The notes under the pieces: generated by a model
Told to the model about the DNA's origin: nothing
What the model saw: only the letters and a program-made list of their open reading frames with translations
The model's database searches: none
Translations under genes and position numbers: made by a program
In this document: in pieces, positions 15,969-24,357 of the stretch
Layout: each line of letters opens with the position of its first letter
How positions within the stretch are numbered: the stretch's first letter is position 1
From: Gammaproteobacteria bacterium
GTDB lineage: Bacteria > Pseudomonadota > Gammaproteobacteria > HyVt-429
DNA: 40,866 nucleotides
Assembly: GCA_022340345.1 (NCBI GenBank)
Contig: JAJDOE010000076.1
Location: 1-40,866 of the forward strand
Direction of reading: 5' to 3'

Positions 15969-16538
15969 ATGAAACGCAAAACCACACTGATTGCTTTGAC
16001 GGCAGCCACGGTGCTCGGCTTCGGCGCCGCCGCACACGCACGCCCGGGCTGTGATGGTCCCGGAATGGATGCCGGCTACGGCGCGGGCATGCACCAGGGC
16101 ATGGGTCCCGGTGGGCACCACGGCGGTATGCACGGCTTTGGCCGCGGTGAACACGTGGAAGGCATGCTGGCCTTTCTGAAAACCGAAATCGGCATCCAAG
16201 GCGACCAGGAAAAAGCCTGGAAGCAGTTCGCGGATGCCATCCGCACCCAGACGGAAGCCCGCAAGACCCATCACGAAGCCATGCGCGAGGCCCGTGGCGA
16301 GATGCGCGACGCCGACGCCGTGAAGCGCGGAGAACGCCACATCGCGAAGATGGAATTCCGCATCAGCCAGGCCAAGGCCCACCTGGCGGCGCTCAAGGAG
16401 CTGTACCCGACGCTGACTCCGGAGCAGAAGCAAAAGGCCGACAAGCTGCTGCCCGGCGGAAAACGCCGCTTCCACCGCGGTATGGGTCAGGGCGATGGAC
16501 CTGGCATGCAAGGTGGCAACCCTCCCATGCCGGGCTGA
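15969..16538 (+). CDS. Spy/CpxP-like LTxxQ-family periplasmic protein
   Basis: A 189-residue protein with a signal peptide (MKRKTTLIALTAATVLGFGAAAHA), a Gly/Met/His-rich segment (about residues 25-60), a helical core and one LTPEQKQKAD motif of the LTxxQ (Spy/CpxP) type, then a Gly/Met-rich tail. Spy is a periplasmic chaperone and CpxP an inhibitor of CpxA; related proteins also respond to metals. The Met/His-rich ends could bind copper or other metal (inference). ATG 15969 has GGAG upstream. It is divergent from an OmpR-type two-component operon with a CpxR-like box between them, and has a strong terminator. Confidence 0.88.
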   Translation: MKRKTTLIALTAATVLGFGAAAHARPGCDGPGMDAGYGAGMHQGMGPGGHHGGMHGFGRGEHVEGMLAFLKTEIGIQGDQEKAWKQFADAIRTQTEARKTHHEAMREARGEMRDADAVKRGERHIAKMEFRISQAKAHLAALKELYPTLTPEQKQKADKLLPGGKRRFHRGMGQGDGPGMQGGNPPMPG

Positions 16539-16593
16539 CGCGGTAGCGATCGAAACCCCTGTCTTTCATCGAGGTTCCTCCCCTGGGTGATTC

Positions 16594-16625
16594 GGGCCGG
16601 CGAAAGCCGGCCCATTTTTTTATTT
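16594..16625 (+). terminator. intrinsic terminator after the Spy-like gene
   Basis: A perfect 8-bp stem GGGCCGGC/GCCGGCCC with a GAAA loop (16594-16613) is followed by ATTTTTTTATTT. The T-tract overlaps the stop codon of the convergent gene at 16620. Confidence 0.95.
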
Positions 16626-17225
16626 GCCCGGGTAACGCGCGTGAATTCGATCCGGCGCCAGTTGCAGCTTGCGGTTGCACTCGAAGGCGCGATCGTAGGC
16701 GGCGACAAAACCCGTTAGCGAGGCGCGCAGCGAGGTCCCCGGGGCCATGGCGCCGAAGCCCAGCTCCATTTTCGATCCCTTGCGCAGACCCCAGGTGTCC
16801 GGCTCCAGCTCCAGCACGTGTCCGGTCAAACGGGTCGCCAGTATCTGGCTGCTGCCGCCATCGTCCATACGCAGGCCAACCAGGTATTGGAAAGCCGTGG
16901 CGAGCCCCTGTTCATCCTTGCCCGGATCGCGGCCTTTCAGTGGCGTGCGAACGTGGGCGATCATGCGATCCCGGCGCCGCTCGTGATCGATGGGCGTGAT
17001 GATAAAAAACCCGAAGGGTTTCTCACCCGTGTAGCCCGGCGGGATCGCTCCCTCCGCATAGATCCAGCACTCGGGCTGCTGGAAGTTCCAGCCGGGACCG
17101 CGCATGACGTCCCAGGCGCCGTGGGTGGCCAGCACTTCCCCGTCGAAGGGGCCGGCCGCCACCTGCGAGGTTGTCAGGACCAGGGCCAGGGCCAGGGCCA
17201 GGAAAATACTTCGGGCCAGCCTCAT
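16620..17225 (-). CDS. exported protein of unknown function
   Basis: A 201-residue protein starting MRLARSIFLALALALVL, with a signal peptide cut near AAG. The mature part has a WDV..GPGW block, two cysteines (one in PECWIY, one in FECNRK) and a C-terminal helical end. A distant resemblance to the IalB-type exported proteins is possible but unproven. The LALALAL core of the signal peptide is encoded by tandem CAGGGC hexamers (read on the opposite strand). Its ATG overlaps the stop of the GFA gene (ATGA), so the two are coupled. It is the last gene of the leftward AmrS-GFA run. Confidence 0.7.
   Translation of the reverse strand: MRLARSIFLALALALVLTTSQVAAGPFDGEVLATHGAWDVMRGPGWNFQQPECWIYAEGAIPPGYTGEKPFGFFIITPIDHERRRDRMIAHVRTPLKGRDPGKDEQGLATAFQYLVGLRMDDGGSSQILATRLTGHVLELEPDTWGLRKGSKMELGFGAMAPGTSLRASLTGFVAAYDRAFECNRKLQLAPDRIHARYPGK
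17181..17202 (+). repeat. tandem CAGGGC hexamer repeat in a signal-peptide coding region
   Basis: Three complete CAGGGC units plus a partial fourth, with a diverged unit (CAGGAC) just before. On the minus strand it encodes alternating Leu-Ala in the hydrophobic core of the signal peptide, so copy-number change would lengthen or shorten that core in frame. Confidence 0.7.
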
Positions 17226-17572
17226 TCGAAGGCAGCGCCGTCGCTGAGCTCCGGGCGCAGCGCAAAGACATCCACCCCCTGCAGACAGCCCACGTTGATG
17301 GCGAACTTGTCCGGGAAACGACGGGTCCGGTGAAAGGGATAGATACCGCAATGGCGGCAGAAGTAATGCTGCGCCGTGTTGGTATGGAACTGATATTCGG
17401 TCAGCGCATCCTTGCCGCCGGTGATCTTCAGGTGGGTCTCCGGCACGTAGGTCATCATGGCGTTTTTGCGCCGGCAGATGGAACAGTTGCAGCGCCGCAC
17501 CGGCTCCAGGCTATCGGTTTCGATTTCAAAGGTCACCGCGCCACAGTGACAGCTTCCGGAATACTGGCTCAT
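17222..17572 (-). CDS. GFA-family (CENP-V fold) zinc protein
   Basis: A 116-residue protein with the family's cysteine pattern: CHCGAV near residue 8, CNCSICRR near residue 28 and CRHCGIYPF near residue 71; two zinc ions are expected. The family is named for glutathione-dependent formaldehyde-activating enzyme, but most members have no proven activity. ATG 17572 is the only sensible start. It lies 34 bp after amrS on the same strand and overlaps the exported unknown by ATGA. Whether it takes part in the AmrS pathway is unknown. Confidence 0.9.
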   Translation of the reverse strand: MSQYSGSCHCGAVTFEIETDSLEPVRRCNCSICRRKNAMMTYVPETHLKITGGKDALTEYQFHTNTAQHYFCRHCGIYPFHRTRRFPDKFAINVGCLQGVDVFALRPELSDGAAFE

Positions 17573-17606
17573 GGATACCCTCCACGGGTGACGACTACTT
17601 GCGCGG

Positions 17607-18695
17607 CTAGTTTACCCCGGCAACAGCAGACAGGCGCACCGGCTGGCGGCGCCGACCCCAGGTGCCAGGCGGCCCCTGGATACGTCCGGCGCAGGGTGTT
17701 CCGCATTCGCGACAGTTGCCCGCCTCGTCCAGACCCCAGGCCGTAAGCGCATACCAATCGCGGCCGATCAACCGGGCGCCGCACTGGTGGCACCAGGTGC
17801 TTCCACCCTCCTCGTCGTGCACGTTGCCGGTGTACACGTAGCGCAGGCCGTTGCCCATTGCGATAGACCGCGCCCGATTGAGGGTGGCGGGGGGCGTATC
17901 CGCGTGGCTTCGCATCTTCCAGTCCGGGTGGAAGGCGCTGAAGTGCAGCGGGACCTCCGGCCCGAGGTGTTCCGCGACCCAGCCGCTGAGCTGGTCCAGT
18001 TCGCGGTCGCTGTCGTTCTCTCCCGGGATCAGCAGGGTGGTGATCTCCAGCCAGGTTTCGGTCTCACGGTGGATGTATTCCAGGGTTTCCAGCACCGGTG
18101 CCAGCTGTCCGCCACAGATTTTGCGATAAAAGTTCTCGCTGAAGGCCTTGAGGTCGACGTTGGCGGCGTCCATGTGGGCAAAAAATTCGGCGCGTGGCTC
18201 GGCGCAAACGTAGCCGGCGGTGACCGCCACGGAAAATACGCCGAGCTCGCGGCAAGCGGTAGCCACGTCGATGGCGTACTCGTGGAAGATCACGGGGTCG
18301 TTGTAGGTGTAGGCCAGGCTGCGGCAACCGAGCTGGCGGGCGGCGGCGGCCACGACCTCCGGCGTAGCGGCATCCGCGAGGGTGTCCATCTCCCGGGACT
18401 TGCTCATGTCCCAGTTCTGGCAGAATTTGCAGGCCAGGTTGCAACCGGCGGTACCGAAGGACAACACGCTGCTGCCCGGCCAGAAGTGGTTGAGGGGTTT
18501 TTTCTCGATCGGGTCGACGCAGAAGCCGCTGGAGCGACCCCACGTGGTCAGGACGATTTCGTCGCCCTGGCGCATGCGCACAAAACACAGCCCCCGCTGA
18601 CCCTCGCGCAAGTGGCAAAAGCGCGGACACAGGTCACACTGCAGGCGCCCGTCATCAAGACGGTGCCAGAAGCGGGTGCTTACCGTATCTTGCAT
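17607..18695 (-). CDS. amrS: AmmeMemoRadiSam system radical SAM protein
   Basis: A 362-residue radical SAM enzyme. An N-terminal cysteine motif (CDLCPRFC) precedes the [4Fe-4S] motif CxxxCxxC in GCNLACKFCQNW. The barrel includes YTYNDPVIFHEY and NVDLKAFSENFY. The C-terminus has zinc-ribbon-like pairs (CHQCG and CRECGTPC). Family, length and pairing with Memo and AMMECR1 match the AmmeMemoRadiSam system. The reaction catalysed is not established to my knowledge. ATG 18695 was chosen because upstream sequence loses family character; its Shine-Dalgarno is weak. It is divergent from the fused Memo-AMMECR1 gene across a 103-bp gap filled by an inverted repeat. Confidence 0.93.
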   Translation of the reverse strand: MQDTVSTRFWHRLDDGRLQCDLCPRFCHLREGQRGLCFVRMRQGDEIVLTTWGRSSGFCVDPIEKKPLNHFWPGSSVLSFGTAGCNLACKFCQNWDMSKSREMDTLADAATPEVVAAAARQLGCRSLAYTYNDPVIFHEYAIDVATACRELGVFSVAVTAGYVCAEPRAEFFAHMDAANVDLKAFSENFYRKICGGQLAPVLETLEYIHRETETWLEITTLLIPGENDSDRELDQLSGWVAEHLGPEVPLHFSAFHPDWKMRSHADTPPATLNRARSIAMGNGLRYVYTGNVHDEEGGSTWCHQCGARLIGRDWYALTAWGLDEAGNCRECGTPCAGRIQGPPGTWGRRRQPVRLSAVAGVN

Positions 18696-18725
18696 AATTC
18701 TCGAACCCGCGCGTTGACGCTGGCG

Positions 18726-18795
18726 CTTGTACCGGCCCAGGCCGGAACCCATATGTCCGGTATATTAAATGGTATCCGGTGGACCGGAATACAAA
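18726..18795. repeat. REP/MITE-like imperfect inverted repeat between amrS and amrAB
   Basis: Two 26-bp arms (18726-18751 and 18770-18795) are imperfect reverse complements, each with CCGG-rich cores and TTGTA outer ends, around an 18-bp AT-rich centre (18752-18769). Translated, it gives the VPAQAGTH/VPAWAGT peptide typical of dispersed proteobacterial intergenic repeats (Nezha/REP-type). It fills nearly the whole divergent promoter region. Confidence 0.65.
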
Positions 18796-18798
18796 CCC

Positions 18799-20157
18799 AT
18801 GCTGCGTGAACCCGCCGTTGCAGGCCTGTTTTACCCGGGCGATCCAGAGGTCCTGGCCGCCGAGGTGGATCGCATGCTGGCCGCCGCCCGCAGCCCTGTG
18901 GACGGGCCGGCCAAGGCGCTGATCGTGCCCCACGCGGGCTACGTCTACTCCGGCCCGGTGGCTGCAGAGGCCTTCGCCGGCCTGCGCGGGAGGGATATCC
19001 GCCGCGTGGTACTGGTCGGCCCGGCGCACCGGGTGGCGGTGCGCGGCGTGGGGCTGAGTTCGGCGGAGTATTTTCAAACTCCCCTGGGCCAGGTGCCAGT
19101 GGATACCGAGAGCGTGCGCACACTCGTCGGGCTTCCGTTTGCCAGCTACGCGGACGCTGCCCACGCCCCGGAGCACAGCCTGGAGGTGCAACTGCCCTTC
19201 CTGCAGCGGGTCCTTGCGGATACCAGGCGCCCCTTCCGCCTGGTGCCGGCGGTCGTCGGGGACGCTAGCCCGGAACAGGTGGAAGCCTTCCTGGAGGCGG
19301 CCTGGGGCGGTCCCGAAACACTGATCCTTATCAGTTCGGACCTGAGTCACTTCCTGGACTATGACGGCGCCCGGCGCCGCGACCAGGCCACCTGCCGCGC
19401 CATCGAGCAGTACCGTGAGGAGAATCTGGGATTCGACGATGCCTGCGGCCGCCTGCCGGTGGCGGGCCTGCTGCGTTGCGCCCGCCAGCACCGGCTTGCG
19501 GTCACCACCCTGGACCTGCGCAATTCCGGTGATACCGCCGGCGACCGATCCCGGGTGGTGGGCTATGGCGCCTGGCGTTTCACGCCCGCAACCCGCCCGG
19601 ATCAGCCCCTGGACACCCGGGAACAACAGCAGCTTCGCGGCGTCGCCCGCGAGAGCATCCGCCGGGGCCTCGCCGGCCAGGCAGACCCGTCCATCGAGGT
19701 GGAAAGTTTTTCGGACACGCTGCGCCGCGAGGGCGCCAGTTTCGTTACGCTGACCGTGCGCGAGCAGTTGCGCGGTTGCATCGGCAGTCTCACCCCGCAA
19801 CGGCCCCTGGTGGAGGACGTTGCGCGCAATGCCGTGGCGGCTGCCTTCCGCGATCCGCGCTTCGAACCGCTATCCGAATCCGAGTTCAGAGCACTTGAAA
19901 TCCACATCGCGCTGCTCGGGGAACCCGAGCCCATGAAATTTCGAAGCGAGGCGGATTTGCTCGGCCAGCTACGCGTCGGAGTGGACGGCCTGATCCTGGA
20001 AGACGGCAGGCACCGGGCCACCTTCCTGCCGGTGGTGTGGGAATCCCTGCCGACCGCCACCGAATTCTGGACCCAGCTCAAGCGCAAAGCGGGGCTGCCC
20101 GGGAATCACTGGTCGGACAGCCTGCGGGTGCAGCGCTACACCACTTTCAGCTGGTAA
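18799..20157 (+). CDS. fused AmmeMemoRadiSam protein B (Memo) and protein A (AMMECR1)
   Basis: A 452-residue fusion. The N-terminal Memo domain (residues 1 to about 260) has the family start MLREPAVAGLFYPGD, VPHAGYVYSGPVAAEAF, GPAHRV, EHSLEVQLPFLQ and SSDLSHF; Memo resembles class III extradiol dioxygenases. The C-terminal AMMECR1 domain (about 275-450) has the hallmark LRGCIGSL and RHRATFLPVVWE. In many genomes these are separate genes beside a radical SAM gene; here they are fused and divergent from it. ATG 18799 matches the family start; an ATG at 18769 lies inside the inverted repeat and adds ten residues that the family lacks. Confidence 0.92.
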   Translation: MLREPAVAGLFYPGDPEVLAAEVDRMLAAARSPVDGPAKALIVPHAGYVYSGPVAAEAFAGLRGRDIRRVVLVGPAHRVAVRGVGLSSAEYFQTPLGQVPVDTESVRTLVGLPFASYADAAHAPEHSLEVQLPFLQRVLADTRRPFRLVPAVVGDASPEQVEAFLEAAWGGPETLILISSDLSHFLDYDGARRRDQATCRAIEQYREENLGFDDACGRLPVAGLLRCARQHRLAVTTLDLRNSGDTAGDRSRVVGYGAWRFTPATRPDQPLDTREQQQLRGVARESIRRGLAGQADPSIEVESFSDTLRREGASFVTLTVREQLRGCIGSLTPQRPLVEDVARNAVAAAFRDPRFEPLSESEFRALEIHIALLGEPEPMKFRSEADLLGQLRVGVDGLILEDGRHRATFLPVVWESLPTATEFWTQLKRKAGLPGNHWSDSLRVQRYTTFSW

Positions 20158-20159
20158 GT

Positions 20160-20178
20160 CGCGGCGAATCGCGCCGCG
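20160..20178. other. GC stem-loop between convergent genes
   Basis: CGCGGCG (20160-20166) and CGCCGCG (20172-20178) can pair around a 5-base loop. No T-run follows on either strand, so it is not a classical terminator; it may protect the 3' ends of the convergent amrAB and parA transcripts. Confidence 0.4.
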
Positions 20179-20186
20179 CGGATGAT

Positions 20187-20819
20187 TCAGAGCTTGGTTC
20201 GGGATACCCAGCGGGTCAGGGGACGCCACTGATCCAGGTCCCGTGCGACCAGCGATGGCGCCAGCTCAAAGATGCTCAGGCCCATGGCGGCGGCGCGGAT
20301 GTAGTTCTGGGTGTCCCGCAGAGTCCCCACGTGGCGAATTTCCTGGCGACGCAGAAACGTCTGCAGCGCGGAAAAGATCTTGGCGTTCTCGCGCACCCGG
20401 TTCGCGACCAGCGCAATCCGCCCGCTCTTGCCCTTGAGCGCTCCCAGATGCAGCAGATCGCCGGTGATGAAGTGTCCCGCGGCGCGGATGTCGATGGGTG
20501 ACGGCAGCACCGGCACCACCACCAGGTCGGCGCGACGCACGATGTCGCTGAGCTGGCGACCGTGCACACGCGCCGGCGAATCGATAATCGTTACCTGGGT
20601 GTTGCGCGGCAGGTGCAGGCTGCCCTTCTGGCCGTCGACGCCATGGATCGACGGCCGCCAGCCGGGCCGCGCCGCGAGCCATTCCAGGCTCGACTGCTGG
20701 GGGTCCAGGTCCACGAGAGCGGTGCGTACACCGCGCTTGGCGAAATGGCCCGCCAGGTTGGTGGCGATGGTGGTCTTGCCACAGCCACCCTTGGAGTTGA
20801 CGACGACGATCGTGCGCAT
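20187..20819 (-). CDS. orphan ParA/MinD-type ATPase
   Basis: A 210-residue deviant Walker ATPase. The Walker A box is SKGGCGKTT (residues 9-17) with the signature lysine, and a Walker A' segment is seen as LVDLDPQQSS; VIIDSPA-like TIIDSPAR is the switch II region. Such proteins position cargo (plasmids, chemoreceptors, carboxysomes, cellulose synthase). No ParB-like or other cargo partner lies nearby, so the cargo is unknown. ATG 20819 has GGAGG upstream. It follows ubiA by 39 bp on the same strand and is convergent with the Memo-AMMECR1 gene. Confidence 0.9.
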   Translation of the reverse strand: MRTIVVVNSKGGCGKTTIATNLAGHFAKRGVRTALVDLDPQQSSLEWLAARPGWRPSIHGVDGQKGSLHLPRNTQVTIIDSPARVHGRQLSDIVRRADLVVVPVLPSPIDIRAAGHFITGDLLHLGALKGKSGRIALVANRVRENAKIFSALQTFLRRQEIRHVGTLRDTQNYIRAAAMGLSIFELAPSLVARDLDQWRPLTRWVSRTKL

Positions 20820-20858
20820 GGCAACCTCCGGTTTCCTGAATGAATTCGCGGAACCAGT

Positions 20859-21719
20859 TTACCGCAGGTAGTCGAGCACGATCCCGGCGAAAACCGCCGC
20901 CCCGAACCAGCTATTGTTGAGAAACGCACGGAAACAGTCTGCGGGCCGGCGCGCGGCAATCAGCCATTGCTGCCAGGCGGCGAACGCCGCCGCCACCACC
21001 AGCCCACCGGCAAACCACGTCCCCAGGCCCGCTCGTTCGCCGACCACCACCAGCAGGACCAGGCTGGCCAGTTGCAGCAGGCCACTGACCAGCCGGTCCG
21101 CGCTGCCAAACCAGATGGCGCTGGAACGGATGCCCGCCTTGCGGTCGTCCTCCCGGTCCACCATGGCGTACATGGTGTCGTAGGCAATCACCCAACACAC
21201 CGTCGCCGCCACCAGCCACCAGGCCAGCCCGGGCACGCCGCCGGTCTGCGCGGCGAAGGCCATGGGGATGCCCCAGGCGAACGAGATTCCCAGCCAGGCC
21301 TGGGGAAGGTAGGTGAAGCGTTTCATGAACGGGTAGGCCGCCGTCAACAGCAAGCCCACCGCGGACAGCACCACGGTGAGCCGGTTCAGGAGCAGTACCA
21401 GGGCGAATGCGGCCAGCGCCAGCACCACGAACACCAACACCGCCTCCCGGGCCGGCAGGCGCCCGTCCGCCAGCGGCCGGGATCGGGTGCGCGCCACCTG
21501 CGGGTCCAGTTTCCGATCTGCGTAGTCGTTGACGGCGCAACCGGCGGAACGCATCAGGAAGGTGCCGATGACAAAGATCAGCAGCACCAGTGGGTCCGGC
21601 CGACCGGCCCCCGCGATCCACACCGCCCACAGAGTGGGCCACAACAGCAGCAGCGTGCCGATGGGCCGGTCGAGCCGGATCAGCTCCGCGTACAGGGAGA
21701 GTCGTTGGCTGATTTCCAC
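20859..21719 (-). CDS. ubiA: 4-hydroxybenzoate polyprenyltransferase
   Basis: A 286-residue integral membrane prenyltransferase with eight or nine predicted TM helices, joining the polyprenyl chain to 4-hydroxybenzoate in ubiquinone synthesis. Both Asp-rich Mg-diphosphate motifs are present: NDYADRKLD and YDTMYAMVDREDD. The start is GTG (reverse complement of 21717-21719), 3 bp after the recG stop, so it is likely co-transcribed with recG. Presence of UbiA supports a ubiquinone-respiring proteobacterium. ubiC is not in the window. Confidence 0.95.
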   Translation of the reverse strand: MEISQRLSLYAELIRLDRPIGTLLLLWPTLWAVWIAGAGRPDPLVLLIFVIGTFLMRSAGCAVNDYADRKLDPQVARTRSRPLADGRLPAREAVLVFVVLALAAFALVLLLNRLTVVLSAVGLLLTAAYPFMKRFTYLPQAWLGISFAWGIPMAFAAQTGGVPGLAWWLVAATVCWVIAYDTMYAMVDREDDRKAGIRSSAIWFGSADRLVSGLLQLASLVLLVVVGERAGLGTWFAGGLVVAAAFAAWQQWLIAARRPADCFRAFLNNSWFGAAVFAGIVLDYLR

Positions 21720-21722
21720 CGC

Positions 21723-23813
21723 CTACACCTTGCCGTACCGCTCCTGTCCGCCCAGCCAGCGCCGGATGAGCGGCTCCACCCACTGCGGTTCGTCTTCCAG
21801 CAATCGCCGCGCGAGATTTTCGACCAATGGCAACAAATCCCGGTCACGTACCAGGTTCGCAACCTTCAGGTTCTGCAGCCCGGTCTGGCGGGTACCCAGC
21901 ACTTCGCCGGGACCGCGAAGCTCCAGGTCTTTTCGTGCGATTGCAAAGCCGTCGTTGGTCGCACGCAAAACCGCCAGTCGCTCGCGGGCATGCTCGCTGA
22001 GTGGAGAATGATACAGCAGCACGCAGGTGCTTCGCGCTTTTCCGCGCCCGACGCGACCGCGCAGCTGGTGCAGTTGGGAAAGCCCGAGTCGCTCGGCGTT
22101 CTCGATGATCATCAGCGTGGCATTGGGCACATCCACGCCTACCTCGATCACCGTGGTGGCTACCAGCAGGGAGATATCGCCGGCTTTGAAACGCGCCACG
22201 ACAGCCTCCTTGTCCTCCGAGCTCATGCGTCCGTGCACCACGCCAATGGCAATGTGCGGAAAGTGCCCCTGCAATTCTTCGGCGGTGACCATGGCGGCGC
22301 GCGCGTCCACCTGCTCGGATTCGTCGATCAGCGGACAAACCCAGTAGGCCTGGTGTCCAGCCGCGCAGGCGCTGCCCACGCGTTCAATCACCTGTGCACG
22401 GCGCAATTCCGATACCGCCACGGTTTCCACCGGCAGGCGGCCCGGCGGCAGTTCGTCGAGCAACGACACGTCCAGGTCCGCGTAGGCGGTCATCGCCAGC
22501 GTCCTGGGAATAGGGGTGGCGGTCATGATCAGCTGGTGCGGTTCACCTTCATCGCTGCGCCCTTTTTCACGCAGCGCCAGGCGCTGGTCGACTCCAAATC
22601 GATGCTGCTCGTCCACCACCAGCAAGCCCAGCTTGCGAAAACGCACTTCCTCCTGGAACAGGGCATGGGTGCCGATGGCCAGCGCGACCCGGCCACTGGC
22701 CAGCCCCTGGCGCGCTGCCCGCCGTGGCGCGGTGCGCAATCCGCCGTGCAGCCAGGCGGTCTCCACGCCCAGCGGTAGCAACCAGGACGACAGGGTCTGG
22801 TAGTGCTGCTCGGCGAGAATTTCCGTGGGTGCCATTACCGCGGCCTGATAACCGGCCTCGATCGCGTACAACGCGATGATCGCCGCCACAACCGTCTTGC
22901 CGGCTCCCACGTCACCTTGCAGCAGCCGCTGCATGGGCTTGCCGCTGGCCATGTCCGCAAGCGCCTCGGCGATCACCCGCTGCTGGGCGCCGGTCAGCGC
23001 GAAGGGCAGGCGGCTGAGGAAAGCGGCGGCCAGCTCGCCGCCGCCGTCGATTCGCGGCCCCGGATGGGCGCGGCGGGCAGCCCGCAGTCGACGCAGACTC
23101 AGATGGTGGGCGAGAAACTCGTCCAGCGCCAGGCGACGCTGGGCCGGGTGCCGGCCGGCAAGCAGAAGATCCACGTCCGCATCCGCCGGCGGACGATGCA
23201 CGCTGGCTACCGCGCCGGGCAACGCCGGCAAATGGTGTTGATCCAGAAATCCCGGCGGCAGGGTATCCGCCAGGCTGGCGCCGAAGCGATCCAGGGCCTG
23301 GCCAATGTAGTTTCGCAGTCCGACCTGGTGGACGCCCTCGGTAGTCGGGTAGACCGGCGTAAGGCGAGGCTCCGGCGGATCGGGCGGCGCGTCGAACAAC
23401 TGGTACTCGGGATGCACCATCTCGCGCATGCCGGGGCCGTGCCGCACTTCGCCGTAGCAGCGGATGTAGCGGCCACTGCGCAGGTTCGACTGCTGGGCGC
23501 CACTGAAATGGAAAAACCGCAGCGTCAGCAAGCCGGTGCCATCGCCGATACGCACCAGCAGGCTTCGACGCCGGCCGAATCCAATTTCGGCAAGCTCGAT
23601 CTGTCCTTCTACCAGCGCTTCGCCGCCTGCCCGCACCGCCCTCAGCGGGGTAATGCGGGTGCGGTCCTCGTAACGTAGCGGCAGGTGAAACAGCAGGTCC
23701 TGCACGTTGTGCAGGTCCAGCCGCGCAAGCTTCTCCGCAACGCGGCTGCCAACCCCGCGCAACAGCGTCAGGGGCAGTTCGTGGGCCGGGGTTTCCGGCG
23801 CTGCACCACTCAC
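21723..23813 (-). CDS. recG: ATP-dependent DNA helicase RecG
   Basis: A 696-residue branch-migrating helicase that regresses stalled forks and processes Holliday junctions; E. coli RecG is 693. The N-terminal wedge/OB region is followed by helicase motifs: Walker A in [12 protein letters not shown], motif [13 protein letters not shown], motif [14 protein letters not shown], motif [11 protein letters not shown], and the C-terminal [15 protein letters not shown] translocation region. GTG 23813 was chosen because it overlaps the ridA stop as GTGA, giving the expected length; a longer in-frame extension would run through ridA. Confidence 0.95.
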   Translation of the reverse strand: MSGAAPETPAHELPLTLLRGVGSRVAEKLARLDLHNVQDLLFHLPLRYEDRTRITPLRAVRAGGEALVEGQIELAEIGFGRRRSLLVRIGDGTGLLTLRFFHFSGAQQSNLRSGRYIRCYGEVRHGPGMREMVHPEYQLFDAPPDPPEPRLTPVYPTTEGVHQVGLRNYIGQALDRFGASLADTLPPGFLDQHHLPALPGAVASVHRPPADADVDLLLAGRHPAQRRLALDEFLAHHLSLRRLRAARRAHPGPRIDGGGELAAAFLSRLPFALTGAQQRVIAEALADMASGKPMQRLLQGDVGAGKTVVAAIIALYAIEAGYQAAVMAPTEILAEQHYQTLSSWLLPLGVETAWLHGGLRTAPRRAARQGLASGRVALAIGTHALFQEEVRFRKLGLLVVDEQHRFGVDQRLALREKGRSDEGEPHQLIMTATPIPRTLAMTAYADLDVSLLDELPPGRLPVETVAVSELRRAQVIERVGSACAAGHQAYWVCPLIDESEQVDARAAMVTAEELQGHFPHIAIGVVHGRMSSEDKEAVVARFKAGDISLLVATTVIEVGVDVPNATLMIIENAERLGLSQLHQLRGRVGRGKARSTCVLLYHSPLSEHARERLAVLRATNDGFAIARKDLELRGPGEVLGTRQTGLQNLKVANLVRDRDLLPLVENLARRLLEDEPQWVEPLIRRWLGGQERYGKV

Positions 23814-24202
23814 CCGCCGGTCGCCAGCTCCAGGATTGCGTCCATCTCCACCGCACAACCCTTGGGCAGCGCCGCCACCCCAATCGCGGCGCGGGCCGGG
23901 AAGGGTTCGCTGAAACAGGTCGCCATGATCTCGTTGACCAGCGGGAAGTGGGACAGGTCGGTGAGGAACACGTTGAGCTTGACGATGTCGTCCAGCCCGC
24001 CTCCGGCAGCCGCGGCCACCGCCGCAAGGTTGTCCAGCACACGCCGGATCTGCGCCGCCATGTCGCCGTCGACCAGTTCCATGCTTTCCGGGTCGAGGGG
24101 TATCTGCCCGGAAAGGTACACGGTAGTGCCCGACCGGACCGCCTGGGAGTAGGTACCAATAGCGGCCGGAGCGGCGTCGGTGTGGATGGTTTCCCGGGTC
24201 AT
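23810..24202 (-). CDS. ridA: RidA-family enamine/imine deaminase
   Basis: A 130-residue protein that hydrolyses reactive enamine/imine intermediates from PLP enzymes. The family features are visible: [15 protein letters not shown], the catalytic Arg104 in [14 protein letters not shown] and Glu119 in VEMDAI. ATG 24202 has AGGAGAA upstream. It lies 155 bp downstream of spoT on the same strand, as in pseudomonads, and its stop overlaps the recG start (GTGA). The gap to spoT shows no convincing terminator. Confidence 0.95.
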   Translation of the reverse strand: MTRETIHTDAAPAAIGTYSQAVRSGTTVYLSGQIPLDPESMELVDGDMAAQIRRVLDNLAAVAAAAGGGLDDIVKLNVFLTDLSHFPLVNEIMATCFSEPFPARAAIGVAALPKGCAVEMDAILELATGG

Positions 24203-24357
24203 AAAGATTCTCCTGTATCAGCCGGTCACGGGGCTGTCGATTATCGTTGTTTTTTCGGGTATCGCGACATGCTGGGTCGACACGTCACAAAACACAGGAA
24301 AATCCACCGGCTCCGGATTCGCAGTGGTCGCTGGTCAGGACTGCGTGACGCCCGATT

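Noticed and set aside
18769..18801. ATG 18769 as the start of the Memo-AMMECR1 gene
   Set aside because: It lies within the inverted repeat, has no ribosome-binding site and adds residues outside the family's usual start.
20967..22778. 603-residue frame antisense to ubiA and recG
   Set aside because: Gln/His/Arg-rich shadow with no domain; both sense-strand genes are complete and well conserved.
24203..24357. Possible small RNA or gene between ridA and spoT
   Set aside because: No convincing open frame, hairpin-terminator or promoter seen.
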